Assembly (NCBI RefSeq): GCF_002364335.1
Contig: NZ_DEXW01000043.1
Location: forward strand, 83,435 to 146,844
Direction: 5' to 3'
From: Winogradskyella sp. UBA3174
GTDB taxonomy: Bacteria; Bacteroidota; Bacteroidia; Flavobacteriales; Flavobacteriaceae
Length of the DNA stretch: 63,410 bases
Positions within the stretch are counted from its first letter, which is position 1, and each line of letters begins with the position of its first letter. Shown in pieces: positions 7,390 to 15,043 of the stretch. The notes under the pieces were generated by a model, which was not told the origin of the DNA, ran no database searches, and was given only the letters and a program-made list of their open reading frames with translations. A program made the translations under genes and the position numbers.

Positions 7390-8565
7390 CTACGATTTCT
7401 TCAAAAACAATAATCCCACAATAGGTCCTAAAGCCAAAATCATAAATGCGAATTGTGTATAATCAACTATTAAACTATTTAGCAATTGAATACTCACAAT
7501 AGTAATTGCAAAACCAATACAATTTACAATAGTCAATGCTGTGCCTTTAGATTGTGCGTCACTATTTTGTGCTACCATAGTAGAAAATAATGGAGAATCT
7601 GCAATAACTACCATTCCCCAAATAACAAGAAAGCCAATGAAAACTGGAATAGAATTTATCAAAAAGAATAATGGTGAGAGTAAACAACATAAGCCAGAAA
7701 TACTCAGAGATAATACGGCTATTTTTTTAGTACCATAACTATTTGAAATAAAGCCACCTAATATGCAAGCTATAGTTCCGGAAGCTATGACTATGAAAGA
7801 AAATAAAGAGATATTAAGTTCTGTATTATGAAGTTCAGTATGCGTTAACAGAAGAATTGGTACAAATGTCCAAAAGGCATAAAGTTCCCACATGTGTCCA
7901 AAATAGCCAAAAGCTGCAGATCGGAATGACGGATTTTTAAAAACCTTTACGATTTTAGAAACATCAAATTTGCTAGCTAATTTTTGATAAGGTCCATTTG
8001 GTACAAATAAAAAAACCAGAAAACCACCAGTTAGTGCTAATATTGATGTCGTCCTAATGACGCTTTCCCATTTAAAATTGAATCCAACAGACTTTATAAG
8101 ATGAGGAAATGCTGTGCCTAATACTAGCGCACCAACTAAAAGGCTAAGTGATTTTCCTAAGCCTTTTTCAAAATGATCTGCTGTAATCTTCATTCCTACG
8201 GGATAAATACCAGCTAAGCTAAAACCCGTTAGGAATCTAAAACCAATTAGAGTTAAAATAGAATTGTTAGAATAAAGCATACCAAGATTAAAAATAGCAC
8301 CAAGAACTGCACAGATAAAAAATACTTTAGAAGGTGAAAACCGATCACTCAGTGTTAGAATAGCAAATACAAAAGTGCCTACAATAAATCCAAATTGTAC
8401 AGAAACGCTTATATAACCTAAAGATTGAGAGCCCAGGTTAAAGGTTAAAATTAAATCATCAATTATAGCGTTACCTGCAAACCAAAGCGAGGTACAACAA
8501 AATTGGGAAAATATAATTATTGGTAAAACCCATTTGTTGGTGCTGGTAATAGCTTTGTTTTTCAA
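7390..8565 (-). CDS. MFS transporter
   Basis: A 391-residue membrane protein with about twelve hydrophobic segments in two halves and a basic central loop (near KLASKFDVSKIVKVFKNP, about 195-215). The segment FRFLTGFSLAGIYPVGMKI after membrane helix 4 is typical of the major facilitator superfamily. The substrate cannot be read from the sequence. It is the last gene of a minus-strand run (DUF885 peptidase, carboxypeptidase-regulatory-like protein, DoxX, MFS) with a 12-base gap to the DoxX gene, so likely co-transcribed. Confidence 0.88.
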   Translation of the reverse strand: MKNKAITSTNKWVLPIIIFSQFCCTSLWFAGNAIIDDLILTFNLGSQSLGYISVSVQFGFIVGTFVFAILTLSDRFSPSKVFFICAVLGAIFNLGMLYSNNSILTLIGFRFLTGFSLAGIYPVGMKITADHFEKGLGKSLSLLVGALVLGTAFPHLIKSVGFNFKWESVIRTTSILALTGGFLVFLFVPNGPYQKLASKFDVSKIVKVFKNPSFRSAAFGYFGHMWELYAFWTFVPILLLTHTELHNTELNISLFSFIVIASGTIACILGGFISNSYGTKKIAVLSLSISGLCCLLSPLFFLINSIPVFIGFLVIWGMVVIADSPLFSTMVAQNSDAQSKGTALTIVNCIGFAITIVSIQLLNSLIVDYTQFAFMILALGPIVGLLFLKKS

Positions 8566-8577
8566 GTAATTTATGTT

Positions 8578-8934
8578 TTAATTCAAATACATCCAAGCCC
8601 AATACATCAAGCCAAATTGAAGTGGAATACGAAGTAAGAGTATCCATTTTGGGATACCTGCAGCAGCTTTTTCGTTAGATAGCATATAAAAATGAACCAT
8701 TAAGAAAACAGCTAGCATAGCTATAATACCGTAAATAGAAATTACTTTAAGAATAGCGATACATAAGCTGACTCCTAAAAGTATTTCCGCAATACCACTC
8801 CAAAACACTAACGCTTTGTGGTTTGGTAAATATTTTGGCATAATGGGCAGATATATTTTTGGTTTTATAAAATGCATAACTCCTGCTAAAATATACATTA
8901 CAGCCATAATGTAAAGTCCAATGGGTTCACTCAT
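8578..8934 (-). CDS. DoxX-like membrane protein
   Basis: A 118-residue protein with four hydrophobic segments (about 6-22, 42-62, 68-84 and 96-115) in the DoxX/MauE arrangement. HFIKPKIYLPIMPKYLPNH after the first helix and FWSGIAEILLGV in the second are typical of the family. The role is unknown; relatives take part in redox and quinone-linked membrane processes. Its start overlaps the end of the upstream gene by eight bases, indicating translational coupling within the 8-12 kb minus-strand operon. Confidence 0.85.
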   Translation of the reverse strand: MSEPIGLYIMAVMYILAGVMHFIKPKIYLPIMPKYLPNHKALVFWSGIAEILLGVSLCIAILKVISIYGIIAMLAVFLMVHFYMLSNEKAAAGIPKWILLLRIPLQFGLMYWAWMYLN

Positions 8935-9910
8935 CTTTAAATGTTTTGTAGATTAAACCAATTCCGTAGTTATTGAAATTTTTGTCTAATAAACTAGATT
9001 TAAAACCATTCCCTTTTTCAAATTTAACCCAGCCATTACCACCAATAAATACACGTTTTATAAAGGTGTTTTTGGTTTCAATCTCATCAGTAAATGGAAG
9101 TAATGGTCTAAAATTAGTAGGGATTTTAACCAGGCCATTTTTAGATTTTATCTCTTTATATTTTTTATTTGGTAATAATTTCCCAGCTTTATTCGTGTAG
9201 CCAAGAGCTTGTAATGATACAAAAAATCCATTTTCAGGAATATAGATATCATAGTCGTCTACATTAAGTTCATAAGCATCTCCGTTTTTTTCTGTTGCTC
9301 TAAATGCAATGGTTTCATAGGTTAAAACTTTACCAGGAAGTCCATTGTCATTTTTGTAAAATTGTACTTTAAACAATGTTGAAAAAGGTTTTTTATCGCT
9401 GTTGGCACGCTTGCGTTTGCTCCAATCTTTAGATTCTAATGCAATCGGAAAAAGTACACTAGCTAATTTTTGATTTTTAGCAGTTGTTTTAGGGAAAAAA
9501 ACTGCGATTTCAGACTCAATTGTTGGTAACCAACATTTATAATAATCGTTGTCTAAATAAGGTTTCAGAGTTTCTTTTTTGAATTTACGCTTTAGTTTTA
9601 CATCAATTACAACTTCATCTAGTTCGTCTGCCTGCGATTCCATTAATAATACTTTTGGAAGGTTGTGCGTAGAAAGATTAAGGTTTTTAAAACCTAATGC
9701 AGAGATAAACAACGAATCTATATTCGGATATATTTTTTGTGTGAATATAAATACACCTTCATCATCAGCGAAAATACCTTGCCCATTTCCAAAAGAAATG
9801 GTGGCATAAGATATTGGAAATTCTGTTTGAGAATCTTTAATATTTGTTTGCGAATGTGCTAAATTAAAAAGATGAAAACAGCAAATAAAGCATAAGGTTT
9901 TATAGCGCAT
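8927..9910 (-). CDS. carboxypeptidase-regulatory-like domain envelope protein
   Basis: A 327-residue protein with a signal peptide (1-20, LAHSQ). Residues about 25-95 resemble a CarboxypepD_reg-like (CNA-B) beta-sandwich: FPISYATISFGNGQGIFADDEGVF and LGFKNLNLST. That domain is common at the N-terminus of Bacteroidota outer-membrane proteins. The remaining 230 residues (about 100-327) are beta-rich without a motif that I recognise; there is no TonB plug or long barrel. Probably periplasmic or outer-membrane associated. It starts two bases after the DUF885 gene stop and overlaps the DoxX gene. Confidence 0.75.
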   Translation of the reverse strand: MRYKTLCFICCFHLFNLAHSQTNIKDSQTEFPISYATISFGNGQGIFADDEGVFIFTQKIYPNIDSLFISALGFKNLNLSTHNLPKVLLMESQADELDEVVIDVKLKRKFKKETLKPYLDNDYYKCWLPTIESEIAVFFPKTTAKNQKLASVLFPIALESKDWSKRKRANSDKKPFSTLFKVQFYKNDNGLPGKVLTYETIAFRATEKNGDAYELNVDDYDIYIPENGFFVSLQALGYTNKAGKLLPNKKYKEIKSKNGLVKIPTNFRPLLPFTDEIETKNTFIKRVFIGGNGWVKFEKGNGFKSSLLDKNFNNYGIGLIYKTFKDE

Positions 9911-9912
9911 AT

Positions 9913-11697
9913 TTATTTATTACTTTCTATCCAAGCATTTATTTTTTCTTGTAATAAAGCTAAAGGAATACAACCAGGTTCTAATATTTGATTGTGAAAT
10001 TCACTAATTTGAAACTTGTCACCTAATTGTTCTTCAGCCTTGGCACGTAATTCTAATATTTTTAATTGTCCAATTTTATAAGATAATGCTTGACCAGGAT
10101 TTGCCATATAGCGCTCAATTTCTCGGGTAATACTTTCTTCACTTTCAGCTTCGTTTTTTAAAGAATATTCTATTGCCTTTTCTCGGCTCCACCCTTTTGT
10201 GTGTATGCCAGTATCAACAACCAATCGGATAGCTCTATGCATTTCTGCACTCAGATTGCCGAAATATTGGTAAGGATCTGTGTATAAACCTAGTTCTTTT
10301 CCAAGTGATTCTGTATATAAAGCCCAGCCTTCTCCATAGGCACTATACCATAAAGCTTTTCTGAATTTTGGTAAGTTTTCATTTTCTTGTTGTAATGAAA
10401 TTTGAAAGTGATGACCAGGTATTGCCTCATGTAAAAAAAGGGACTCATCAGAATAGATATTATAGGTTTTGGTGTCTGGTATAGGAACATAAAAGACGCC
10501 TGGACGATTTGCTGCTATCGAACCTGGGTTATATTCAGCACTAGCTGATGCTTCCCTAAAGGCTTCCGTACGTCTTACTTCAAAGGTTGTTTTTGGTTGA
10601 ATATTAAAAAGTTTATCGACTTGAGGTTTCATTTTATTATAAATCGCATTAAAGTTTTCTATCACCTCTTCAGGAGTTGTAAATGGCATAAGTTCTTTTT
10701 TGTTTCGCACGTGGTCAAAAAACGAAATGATATCACCTTCGTAACCCACTTGCTTTTTTACTTTTTCCATTTCTGATAAAATACGTGCAACTTCAGTTAA
10801 GCCTAATTTATGAATTTCATCTGCGGACATATCTGTTGTCGTATATAATTTTATTTGGTGTTTGTAATATGCTTCACCGTTTGGTATATCAGAAATTCCG
10901 CTAGAAATTCTACCAGCCAACATGTAATCAGTACCCATAAAGGTGTGTAATTGCTCAAATGCTGGAACAATTTTATCTAAAACCATACTCTTATAGTCTT
11001 GTGTTAAATTGGTCTTATCTTCTTCCGAAAACCCATCTGGTAAATTAGTAATAGGTTTGTAAAATAAATGTGCGCTTAAATCTTTGGTAGTTAATGCTTT
11101 TAGTTGAGGTAGTACTTTAACAATTAATGATTTTGGTAATACATGTTTAGCTTTAATACCTGCTTTCATATTGTCTTCGGCTGATTGCATCCAAAGTAAA
11201 AAACCGTCAACACGCTCTAACCAATTCTTATAATCTTCAACGGTCTTAAAAGGTTGTGCACTTGCGCCACTTGCAAATTGGCCAATCATTAAATTGATGG
11301 ACCACATTTGGTCTACTGGTGTATAAGCCGTAAAATTTAAACGACTTAGATTAATATCGCACTCCCAGTTTAAGACAGCTTTACTTAATTGTTGACTTTC
11401 AGTTAAATCTGAATCCTCGAACGTATTAACTTCATATTTAAATCTTGTTAAATACGCTTTTTCGGTAGCAATGAAATTATCATCTAAAACATTTGGTAAT
11501 ACATTGTTGTAAGTGTTATCACCCATAAAAGTTGCCTCTAAAGGATGTGCCATAAGGTTTTCGTTGTAGTAATCATTTAAAAGAGCACTAAATGAATCAG
11601 AAGTTGTAGTACTTAATTCCTCATTAGTAGTTGATGTGTTCTCTTTACATGCTGTAAGACTAAGAAGTATGCAAGCAAGGACCAAAATGTTTTTCAT
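9913..11697 (-). CDS. DUF885 family lipoprotein (putative metallopeptidase)
   Basis: A 594-residue lipoprotein (lipobox LTAC, Cys17). The DUF885 signature HEAIPGHHF is present with His423, Glu424 and His429, and a second conserved block GEGWALYTE follows around residue 455. These features are shared with zinc-peptidase-like DUF885 proteins, so a metallopeptidase activity in the periplasm is likely though not proven for the family. The length is typical (about 580-600). It heads a minus-strand cluster that continues with the carboxypeptidase-regulatory-like, DoxX and MFS genes. Metal ligands are seen; substrate unknown. Confidence 0.92.
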   Translation of the reverse strand: MKNILVLACILLSLTACKENTSTTNEELSTTTSDSFSALLNDYYNENLMAHPLEATFMGDNTYNNVLPNVLDDNFIATEKAYLTRFKYEVNTFEDSDLTESQQLSKAVLNWECDINLSRLNFTAYTPVDQMWSINLMIGQFASGASAQPFKTVEDYKNWLERVDGFLLWMQSAEDNMKAGIKAKHVLPKSLIVKVLPQLKALTTKDLSAHLFYKPITNLPDGFSEEDKTNLTQDYKSMVLDKIVPAFEQLHTFMGTDYMLAGRISSGISDIPNGEAYYKHQIKLYTTTDMSADEIHKLGLTEVARILSEMEKVKKQVGYEGDIISFFDHVRNKKELMPFTTPEEVIENFNAIYNKMKPQVDKLFNIQPKTTFEVRRTEAFREASASAEYNPGSIAANRPGVFYVPIPDTKTYNIYSDESLFLHEAIPGHHFQISLQQENENLPKFRKALWYSAYGEGWALYTESLGKELGLYTDPYQYFGNLSAEMHRAIRLVVDTGIHTKGWSREKAIEYSLKNEAESEESITREIERYMANPGQALSYKIGQLKILELRAKAEEQLGDKFQISEFHNQILEPGCIPLALLQEKINAWIESNK

Positions 11698-11758
11698 GAT
11701 TAGTATGATTTTATAATTAATTATCTAAAGATATTGAATCTTAACTATTATCAATAAA

Positions 11759-11787
11759 AAAACTGCTAAGTATTAGTTAGCAGTTTT
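11759..11787 (-). terminator. terminator downstream of the DUF6249 gene
   Basis: An 11-base perfect stem (aaaactgctaa / ttagcagtttt) with a seven-base loop, followed on the minus strand by further T. It lies 23 bases past the DUF6249 stop codon and separates that gene from the DUF885 operon. Confidence 0.8.
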
Positions 11788-11809
11788 GGTAAAAGTAAGG
11801 GTAATGCGC

Positions 11810-12157
11810 TTATTCTTTGTCGAGATTTTTTGTCATGTTAAAACCTACAAATAATGCAATACCTGCTGTTAAGAAAATAGTACCTGGATAGGCTGCCTCT
11901 TCTGCAACTCCTAAATTGTGGTAAAGTATCGAAGCTACAAAAATACCAGCACCAATTCCCATTAACAACAATGCTAAGTTTAAAATAAGAACTTTCCAGA
12001 TCGGTGCTGCATTTCTGCGACCTTTCATAAAAATAGTGGCATCTGCGCCTTTTTCGATAAGTGCTAAACGTTCTTTGTTTCTAGTTGAAAGGTATAAGTA
12101 TACCACACCAAAAATAGCTAAAAACATGCTAATTGGTATTAAAATTTCTCCTGACAT
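11810..12157 (-). CDS. DUF6249-like small membrane protein
   Basis: A 115-residue protein with three membrane segments (about 5-24, 52-75 and 90-107). Between the first two lies a short cytoplasmic stretch, RNKERLALIEKGADATIFM, typical of the DUF6249 family found beside ECF sigma genes in Bacteroidota. Function unknown. It is transcribed away from the sigma gene at 12297, and the two genes have mirror-image copies of the same promoter-like element between them. It is therefore a strong candidate target of that sigma factor, perhaps a modulator of it. Single-gene transcript, with a terminator after it. Confidence 0.75.
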   Translation of the reverse strand: MSGEILIPISMFLAIFGVVYLYLSTRNKERLALIEKGADATIFMKGRRNAAPIWKVLILNLALLLMGIGAGIFVASILYHNLGVAEEAAYPGTIFLTAGIALFVGFNMTKNLDKE

Positions 12158-12202
12158 AATGTTTGATTTTTAATTGATTATTTTTAAGTGTTCATAGCTT
12201 AT

Positions 12203-12229
12203 GACGACAAGTTTTGGATGAAGGTTACA
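12203..12229 (-). promoter_or_regulatory. ECF-type promoter of the DUF6249 gene
   Basis: On the minus strand TGTAACC (12229-12223), a 16-base spacer and CGTC (12206-12203), with GT just before it (GTCGTC). The GTAAC and CGTC boxes with about 16 bases between them match the general shape of ECF sigma promoters (-35 with AAC, -10 CGTC). The predicted start leaves a leader of about 40 bases before ATG at 12157. Confidence 0.65.
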
Positions 12230-12259
12230 ATTTTATCAAAAAAAGTTTTTTAAAATTTA

Positions 12260-12286
12260 TGTAACCTATTATTATATAAGGTCGTC
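12260..12286 (+). promoter_or_regulatory. ECF-type promoter of the sigma factor gene (autoregulation)
   Basis: TGTAACC (12260-12266), a 16-base spacer and CGTC (12283-12286), again preceded by GT. It is the exact counterpart of the minus-strand element 30 bases away, and the ATG follows ten bases after the -10, giving an almost leaderless transcript. Autoregulation is usual for ECF sigma genes. Confidence 0.65.
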
Positions 12287-12296
12287 TTAAATAGTA

Positions 12297-12878
12297 ATGA
12301 CCACCATCGACGACCAAAAGCTAATAGAAACTATTCAAAATGGCGACACTAAAGCGTATTCGCAATTAGTGAATCGTTATAAGGACTTGGTGTTTACATT
12401 GGCCATAAGAATGCTGAAGCATAGGGAAGAAGCAGAGGAAGTGGCACAAGATACTTTTATAAAGGTGTTTAAATCCTTAGATAAGTTTAAAGGCGATTCT
12501 AAATTTTCGACCTGGATTTATAAGGTCACTTATAATACTTGCTTAGATCGTATAAAAAAGAATAAGAAGCATTATAATGATGTAGCTATAGATGAATTTA
12601 CATTTAATAAATTAGATACTATTGACAACGCTTTGGATAATATGATAAATGAAGAAAAGCGTGTTTTAATAAAGAATTGTATCAACAAATTACCAGAAGA
12701 TAGTAGTGCTTTATTGACTCTATTTTATTTTGAAGAATTATCTTTAGAAGAAATATCTAAAATTATAAATATTGAAGCGAACACAGTTAAGGTAAAGCTT
12801 TTTAGAGCAAGAAAGAAGTTAGCTGTTATATTAGAACAGTATTTGAAACCTCAAAATAGCATGAATTATGAAAAATGA
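12297..12878 (+). CDS. ECF RNA polymerase sigma factor
   Basis: A 193-residue sigma-70 family protein with only the regions expected for the ECF group. Region 2 (about 25-95) includes YKDLVFTLAIRMLKHREEAE, EEVAQDTFIKVFKSLDKF and the promoter-melting piece FSTWIYKVTYNTCLDRIKK. Region 4 (about 125-185) includes LPEDSSALLTLFYFEELSLE and the helix-turn-helix EEISKIINIEANTVKVKLFR. The next gene overlaps it by 11 bases and encodes a membrane protein likely to be its regulator. It directs RNA polymerase to specific promoters, probably those with TGTAACC-N16-CGTC, one of which lies directly before it. Confidence 0.95.
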   Translation: MTTIDDQKLIETIQNGDTKAYSQLVNRYKDLVFTLAIRMLKHREEAEEVAQDTFIKVFKSLDKFKGDSKFSTWIYKVTYNTCLDRIKKNKKHYNDVAIDEFTFNKLDTIDNALDNMINEEKRVLIKNCINKLPEDSSALLTLFYFEELSLEEISKIINIEANTVKVKLFRARKKLAVILEQYLKPQNSMNYEK

Positions 12879-13272
12879 TGAAAAAAAAATAGAGGCATTT
12901 ATAGATAAGCTAATTGCTAATGAAACTTTAGAGCAACCCGCTTTAGATTTCACAAATAAAGTGATGACTGAGGTTGAAGCTATTTCTAATTCAACAGCGA
13001 CAGTTTATAAACCATTGATTCATAGGTCTGTTTGGCTACTTATAGGTGTTAGTTTCGTTGCTTTGGTTGGTTATATTTATTTAAAAGAACCTATAACAAG
13101 TAGTGGATGGCTGGGTCGTTTTAATTTGTCTAATATTTCTGTAAATCCTTTAGAAAATATAGCGATCAATTTTTCGTCAACATTAATGTATGCTTTTGTC
13201 CTATTGGCGATCATGGTAAGTATTCAAGTCCCATTATTAAAGCATTATTTTAATAAACGTAATGTTTTTTAA
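12868..13272 (+). CDS. membrane protein, probable anti-sigma regulator
   Basis: A 134-residue protein with a cytoplasmic, acidic N-terminal segment (1-48, starting MKNDEKKIEAFIDKLIANE) and two membrane helices (about 51-68 and 108-126). It overlaps the end of the sigma gene by 11 bases, the usual arrangement for ECF sigma/anti-sigma pairs. The sequence has no zinc-binding HxxxCxxC motif, so it is not a ZAS-type anti-sigma factor. I do not recognise a named domain. The role is inferred from position and topology only; N-terminal binding of the sigma factor at the membrane is the obvious model. Confidence 0.6.
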   Translation: MKNDEKKIEAFIDKLIANETLEQPALDFTNKVMTEVEAISNSTATVYKPLIHRSVWLLIGVSFVALVGYIYLKEPITSSGWLGRFNLSNISVNPLENIAINFSSTLMYAFVLLAIMVSIQVPLLKHYFNKRNVF

Positions 13273-13867
13273 TTGGGATAATACCAGAATAAAATTTCAG
13301 CATAGTTTAGGTCAATAGTATCTTTTTCTCTAATCTTTTAGTAAAAATATTGAGCACATGATTGCCTTCAGGTAAAACCTCATTTTGAAGTATATATTCT
13401 ATAACAACTGCAAAGGAAATAATTGAAAATGTTAATGCCAATACATAAAAAATGAGTAAAAAGGAAATGGCAAAAATGATACTACAATAGTTTTCTAAAG
13501 TCCCAATATTTTTTCAAAAGATACCACCTTCTTTTTAAGATATTTAGTGAGCTTTTGGCTGTAATTGTTTTTCATAATCAAGATTACCAGAAACATAGTG
13601 CAAGCCTAAAGTACCAATCCATAAGCCTCTTAATAAAACATGCAGTAATAAATTAAATATTAAAATAAAACATGCAAACATAGTAATAATACCTTTATAC
13701 ATTAAACCGTTTATTTGTGCTCCTTTAATGCCAACTACAATAGGTTCGTAAGCACTGAATAAAGCAAAAATTGCAAAACCAGAGATTAGCAATTCTAGTT
13801 GCCACCTTTCTTCCTGCAATTTTTGTAAAAGTTTTTTGAATGTAGGATTATTGCAATCGTTATTCAT
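13273..13867 (-). pseudogene. broken multi-membrane protein gene
   Basis: An intact-looking 107-residue N-terminus (start 13867) has two membrane segments (LELLISGFAIFALF and GIITMFACFILIFNLLLH) and ends at 13544 with a short unrelated tail. The downstream sequence keeps coding for a membrane protein in other frames: YSQKLTKYLKKKVVSFEK in a second frame, then LENYCSIIFAISFLLIFYVL in a third with another long helix, then DTIDLNYAEILFWYYP in a further frame before the end of the sigma operon. So at least three frameshifts separate the pieces. I take it as one decayed gene rather than a short real one. Function unknown. The exact 3' limit is unclear. Confidence 0.7.
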
Positions 13868-13941
13868 TGTTAGGTTGGTTCCGTTTAATTTCTCCTAAAT
13901 TTAGTGATATTCAATTAATTTCAATCTTTCTAATCAAATTT

Positions 13942-13967
13942 TGAAACCCTTTTGCTTTTTTTTCGTT
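13942..13967 (+). promoter_or_regulatory. weak candidate ECF-like promoter of the second sigma gene
   Basis: TGAAACC (13942-13948), a 15-base spacer and CGTT resemble an ECF promoter but depart from the element at the first sigma locus. It is listed because an autoregulatory promoter is expected here; the T-rich spacer makes chance likely. Confidence 0.2.
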
Positions 13968-13995
13968 TTTAATATTGAAACCGCTAACCAATTAG

Positions 13996-14544
13996 ATGCA
14001 TAAAACAGATAACACGTTAATAGAACTTTGCAAAAAAGGCAATCAAAATGCTCAGATGCAAGTTTATGATGGGTATAGCCAAGCGATGTTTACCATTGCT
14101 TGCCGTTATCTAAAACATGAAGAAGATGCTAAAGACGCGATGCAAGATGGGTTTTTAAAGGCATTTACAAATATTGAAATGTATAAGCCTGAAGCCACAT
14201 TTGGAGCATGGCTAAAACGAATAATTATCAATCAGTGTTTAGATGTATTAAAGAAAAAACAATTAGAATTTGTTACTGTTGAGGTTTCAGAATTACGGAT
14301 TATTGAAGATGATAATTGGAATTTTAATAGCTCAATTTCTAAAAATGATATTCTAATAGCTATTGAGCAATTAAACGAAAAACACAAAATAGTAGTAATC
14401 CTATATTTAATTGAAGGCTACGATCACCAAGAAATTTCAGAGATTTTAGCCCTGCCAATAAAAACCTCGAGAACCCATTTAAGACGCGGAAAGCAAAAAT
14501 TACAAGACCTTTTAAAACGAAAGTACAATGAAGCGAGATATTAG
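13996..14544 (+). CDS. ECF RNA polymerase sigma factor (second locus)
   Basis: A 182-residue ECF sigma factor. Region 2 (about 20-90) contains YSQAMFTIACRYLKHEEDAK, DAMQDGFLKAFTNIEMYK and ATFGAWLKRIIINQCLDVLK. Region 4 (about 118-178) contains LNEKHKIVVILYLIEGYDHQ, EISEILALPIKTSRTHLRRG. It is only distantly similar to the sigma factor 1.1 kb upstream, so this is not a recent duplicate. Its stop overlaps the next gene by 17 bases, and that gene overlaps the third by 17, forming a translationally coupled trio. Likely role: a response to an envelope signal sensed through the downstream membrane protein. Confidence 0.93.
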   Translation: MHKTDNTLIELCKKGNQNAQMQVYDGYSQAMFTIACRYLKHEEDAKDAMQDGFLKAFTNIEMYKPEATFGAWLKRIIINQCLDVLKKKQLEFVTVEVSELRIIEDDNWNFNSSISKNDILIAIEQLNEKHKIVVILYLIEGYDHQEISEILALPIKTSRTHLRRGKQKLQDLLKRKYNEARY

Positions 14545-15043
14545 AGATTTATTTAAGGAAGAAGACGAATTAAAGTCGCTTCCTGAAAATTACAGAAAAG
14601 AGTTTTTAGAAAAGCTTAAAAAGCAATCTAAGAAAAAAGTAACATCTTTTTCTTGGTTAAAAATTGCAGCAGTATTACTAATTGCATTAACAGTAGGTTT
14701 TAGTTTGTTTTATAATAATCCTGAAGAGGAAAAAGTATCACCAATTATAGCACAAGTTGAAGCAGTAGAAGCAGAGTATTTAAAAAATATTGAAGTCGAG
14801 TGGGAGAGTTTTGTGGCTCTTGCCGATGATGAAATTTTAATTTCAAGATTTAAAAAGAAACTAGAGGACTTAGATACTGACTATCAAGAAATTTCTGTTA
14901 AGTTTAAGAATGAATCTGATAATTTAGTTGTTATTGAAGCTCTAGTAGAAAATCTTCAAACACGACTTCAGATTCTGAAAAATATACAAAAACACATCAA
15001 AATATTAAATCAAAAAAACGAACAACATGAGAACATTATTTAA
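14528..15043 (+). CDS. single-pass membrane protein, putative anti-sigma factor
   Basis: A 171-residue protein with a charged cytoplasmic N-terminus (1-37, MKRDIRDLFKEEDELKSLPE and KEFLEKLKKQ), one membrane helix (about 42-62, WLKIAAVLLIALTVGFSLFY) and an outer part of about 105 residues that is strongly helical, probably coiled coil. The topology and the 17-base overlap with the sigma gene suggest an anti-sigma factor whose outer coiled coil senses a signal. No known anti-sigma domain is recognisable, so the role is inferred from position. Confidence 0.6.
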   Translation: MKRDIRDLFKEEDELKSLPENYRKEFLEKLKKQSKKKVTSFSWLKIAAVLLIALTVGFSLFYNNPEEEKVSPIIAQVEAVEAEYLKNIEVEWESFVALADDEILISRFKKKLEDLDTDYQEISVKFKNESDNLVVIEALVENLQTRLQILKNIQKHIKILNQKNEQHENII

